Shown here: piece after piece, positions 63,161 to 64,000 of the stretch
Numbering within the stretch: the first letter of the stretch is position 1
How the letters are laid out: each line of letters begins with the position of its first letter
Assembly (NCBI RefSeq): GCF_900101885.1
Contig: NZ_FNAN01000023.1
Location: 61,887 to 125,886, forward strand
Origin: Dyadobacter soli
GTDB taxonomy: Bacteria; Bacteroidota; Bacteroidia; Cytophagales; Spirosomataceae
Direction of reading: 5' to 3'
Length of the DNA stretch: 64,000 nucleotides
Program-made: the position numbers and the translations under genes
The notes under the pieces: generated by a model
Told to the model about the DNA's origin: nothing
Databases searched by the model: none
Seen by the model: only the letters and a program-made list of their open reading frames with translations

Positions 63161-64000
63161 TCAATGCGGCTCCGGATGTTCCAGGTAATCATGAAAATTG
63201 ACCTCCCGCACGCGCTTGCCGGCACCGGAATCCTTGTATTTTGAGAATGCCCAAAGTACATAGGAAGTAATATCCTGGTAAAAATCCGAACGGATCGGGA
63301 AAAGGCCGTCGCCGTTGCGTAAGGCGTTGGTGAAGAGGACAATAGTAATGTCGTCCGGGCAATGCATCCATACGCTCCGGAAACCCTTCGGATTCGTGAT
63401 CCCGATGCCGGAATACCACCAGCCATCGTGGTAGCTGAATTTCCCCTCAGGCATTACCGCGCTGTAACTGCCCAGACCGTTGTTCACGATTTCGTCACGA
63501 ATATCCTGTGTGATAACGGCGTTGTTCTCCGGCGAGAAAAGCGCTGCGTAAAGCTTTACACCCTGATTGGCCGTCAGATAGATGCCGTAACCGCCCGTTG
63601 TCGAGCTGAAATCTCCCGGATCGAAACCGTATTCTCCCGAGTATGGGAAATCATAGCCGAACGTTGGTACAGGCATGCCGTTGGAAAAAAGATCCTCTGC
63701 AACGACTCCCGCTTTTTCAAAGATATTCTTCTGCACGTACTCTTCGTAACCATCAAATGCCGCCAGTGCATCGTTTTGATCGTTCCCACTGAATTTCAAC
63801 CCGTTGATGGAAGGTATCAACACTCTGAACAGCCCGAAGTTGGCATTCTGGTAGCAGCTCGATCCATGGTTTTCCTTCTTGATACCATTCTCGATCAGCA
63901 GCTTTAAACCATACCACACATTCTCGGTAAAGGCCCCGTTACGGCAATTCTCGTTCATGCCCACGATTCCGCTCGTATGTGTGAGCAGGTCCCGAAATGT
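63161..64000 (-). CDS. Serine hydrolase, beta-lactamase/transpeptidase-like (partial, N-terminus cut)
   Basis: The gene runs off the right edge; 279 codons are visible. The first visible residues, TFRDLLTHTSGI, are a hallmark of serine beta-lactamase-like (class C / DD-peptidase) hydrolases; the catalytic Ser-x-x-Lys must lie beyond the window. Further family features are YEEYVQKNIFEKAG, GYGIYLTANQGVK and WYSGIGI. It may be exported, but the signal region is missing. It is convergent with the PIN/antitoxin pair, with 5 bases between the stops. Confidence 0.85.
   Translation of the reverse strand, partial: TFRDLLTHTSGIVGMNENCRNGAFTENVWYGLKLLIENGIKKENHGSSCYQNANFGLFRVLIPSINGLKFSGNDQNDALAAFDGYEEYVQKNIFEKAGVVAEDLFSNGMPVPTFGYDFPYSGEYGFDPGDFSSTTGGYGIYLTANQGVKLYAALFSPENNAVITQDIRDEIVNNGLGSYSAVMPEGKFSYHDGWWYSGIGITNPKGFRSVWMHCPDDITIVLFTNALRNGDGLFPIRSDFYQDITSYVLWAFSKYKDSGAGKRVREVNFHDYLEHPEPH

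Overview
The window looks like a chromosomal segment from a Bacteroidota, most likely a Cytophagales member of the Dyadobacter/Spirosoma type. This is inferred from protein style, moderate GC, TAnnTTTG-type -7 promoter boxes, very few Shine-Dalgarno sites, and Bacteroidota families such as DUF4136, DUF1460 and the Bacteroidota form of ParE. No rRNA, tRNA, CRISPR array, prophage or insertion sequence was seen. The left edge falls in repeats and the right edge cuts a serine hydrolase gene.

Layout. 1-2.6 kb: palindromic repeats, then a GntP transporter and secreted esterase pair. 2.7-2.9 kb: nested REP-like hairpins. 2.9-4.9 kb: a lipid kinase divergent from an App1-type phosphatidate phosphatase. 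5.0-12.9 kb: a response regulator/sensor kinase pair followed by a TolC/CzcB/CzcA heavy-metal efflux operon. Regulator-type 11-bp repeats precede tolC, and a large inverted array of octamers separates czcB from czcA. 12.9-19.9 kb: a beta-barrel protein, the rpoN operon (sigma-54, NtrC-type activator, soluble receiver-PAS-kinase), a YtxH-type stress gene and a single-domain regulator. The last two are separated by two divergent sigma-54-like promoters. 20.0-27.3 kb: a large TPR protein and a cytosolic maltose module (GH65 phosphorylase, beta-phosphoglucomutase, GH13 enzyme). 27.4-32.4 kb: a DUF1460 amidase-like protein, an MscS channel, a second regulator/kinase pair and a DinB-fold protein. 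32.6-36.3 kb: a second inverted array, then a DUF4136 lipoprotein, a beta-barrel protein and an unrecognised 722-residue protein. 36.4-39.4 kb: pheA and parE.

39.5-57.2 kb is one long polysaccharide operon. It holds an SLBB outer-membrane exporter, a Wzz/KpsE-like protein, an ABC permease, an ATPase with a Wzt-like tail, a sugar aminotransferase, a GT-C enzyme, a WbqC-like protein, an acetyltransferase, GT4, GT2 and two GT8-like glycosyltransferases, a DUF5672-like protein, a polymerase/ligase and an acyltransferase. 57.3-64 kb: thioredoxin, a pentapeptide protein, NagA, a B12-type radical SAM protein, a Fic AMP-transferase, a PIN toxin with a tiny downstream partner, and the cut serine hydrolase.

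The most interesting unexplained points are: (i) four TTAA half-sites at exact 11-bp spacing downstream of the second kinase, pointing at a 31-codon ORF and a terminator, mirroring the layout of the efflux operon; (ii) two long inverted arrays of short tandem repeats, one placing the czcA start codon inside a repeat unit; (iii) divergent sigma-54-like promoters close to rpoN; (iv) a tandem glycosyltransferase paralogue that has lost its DxD motif.
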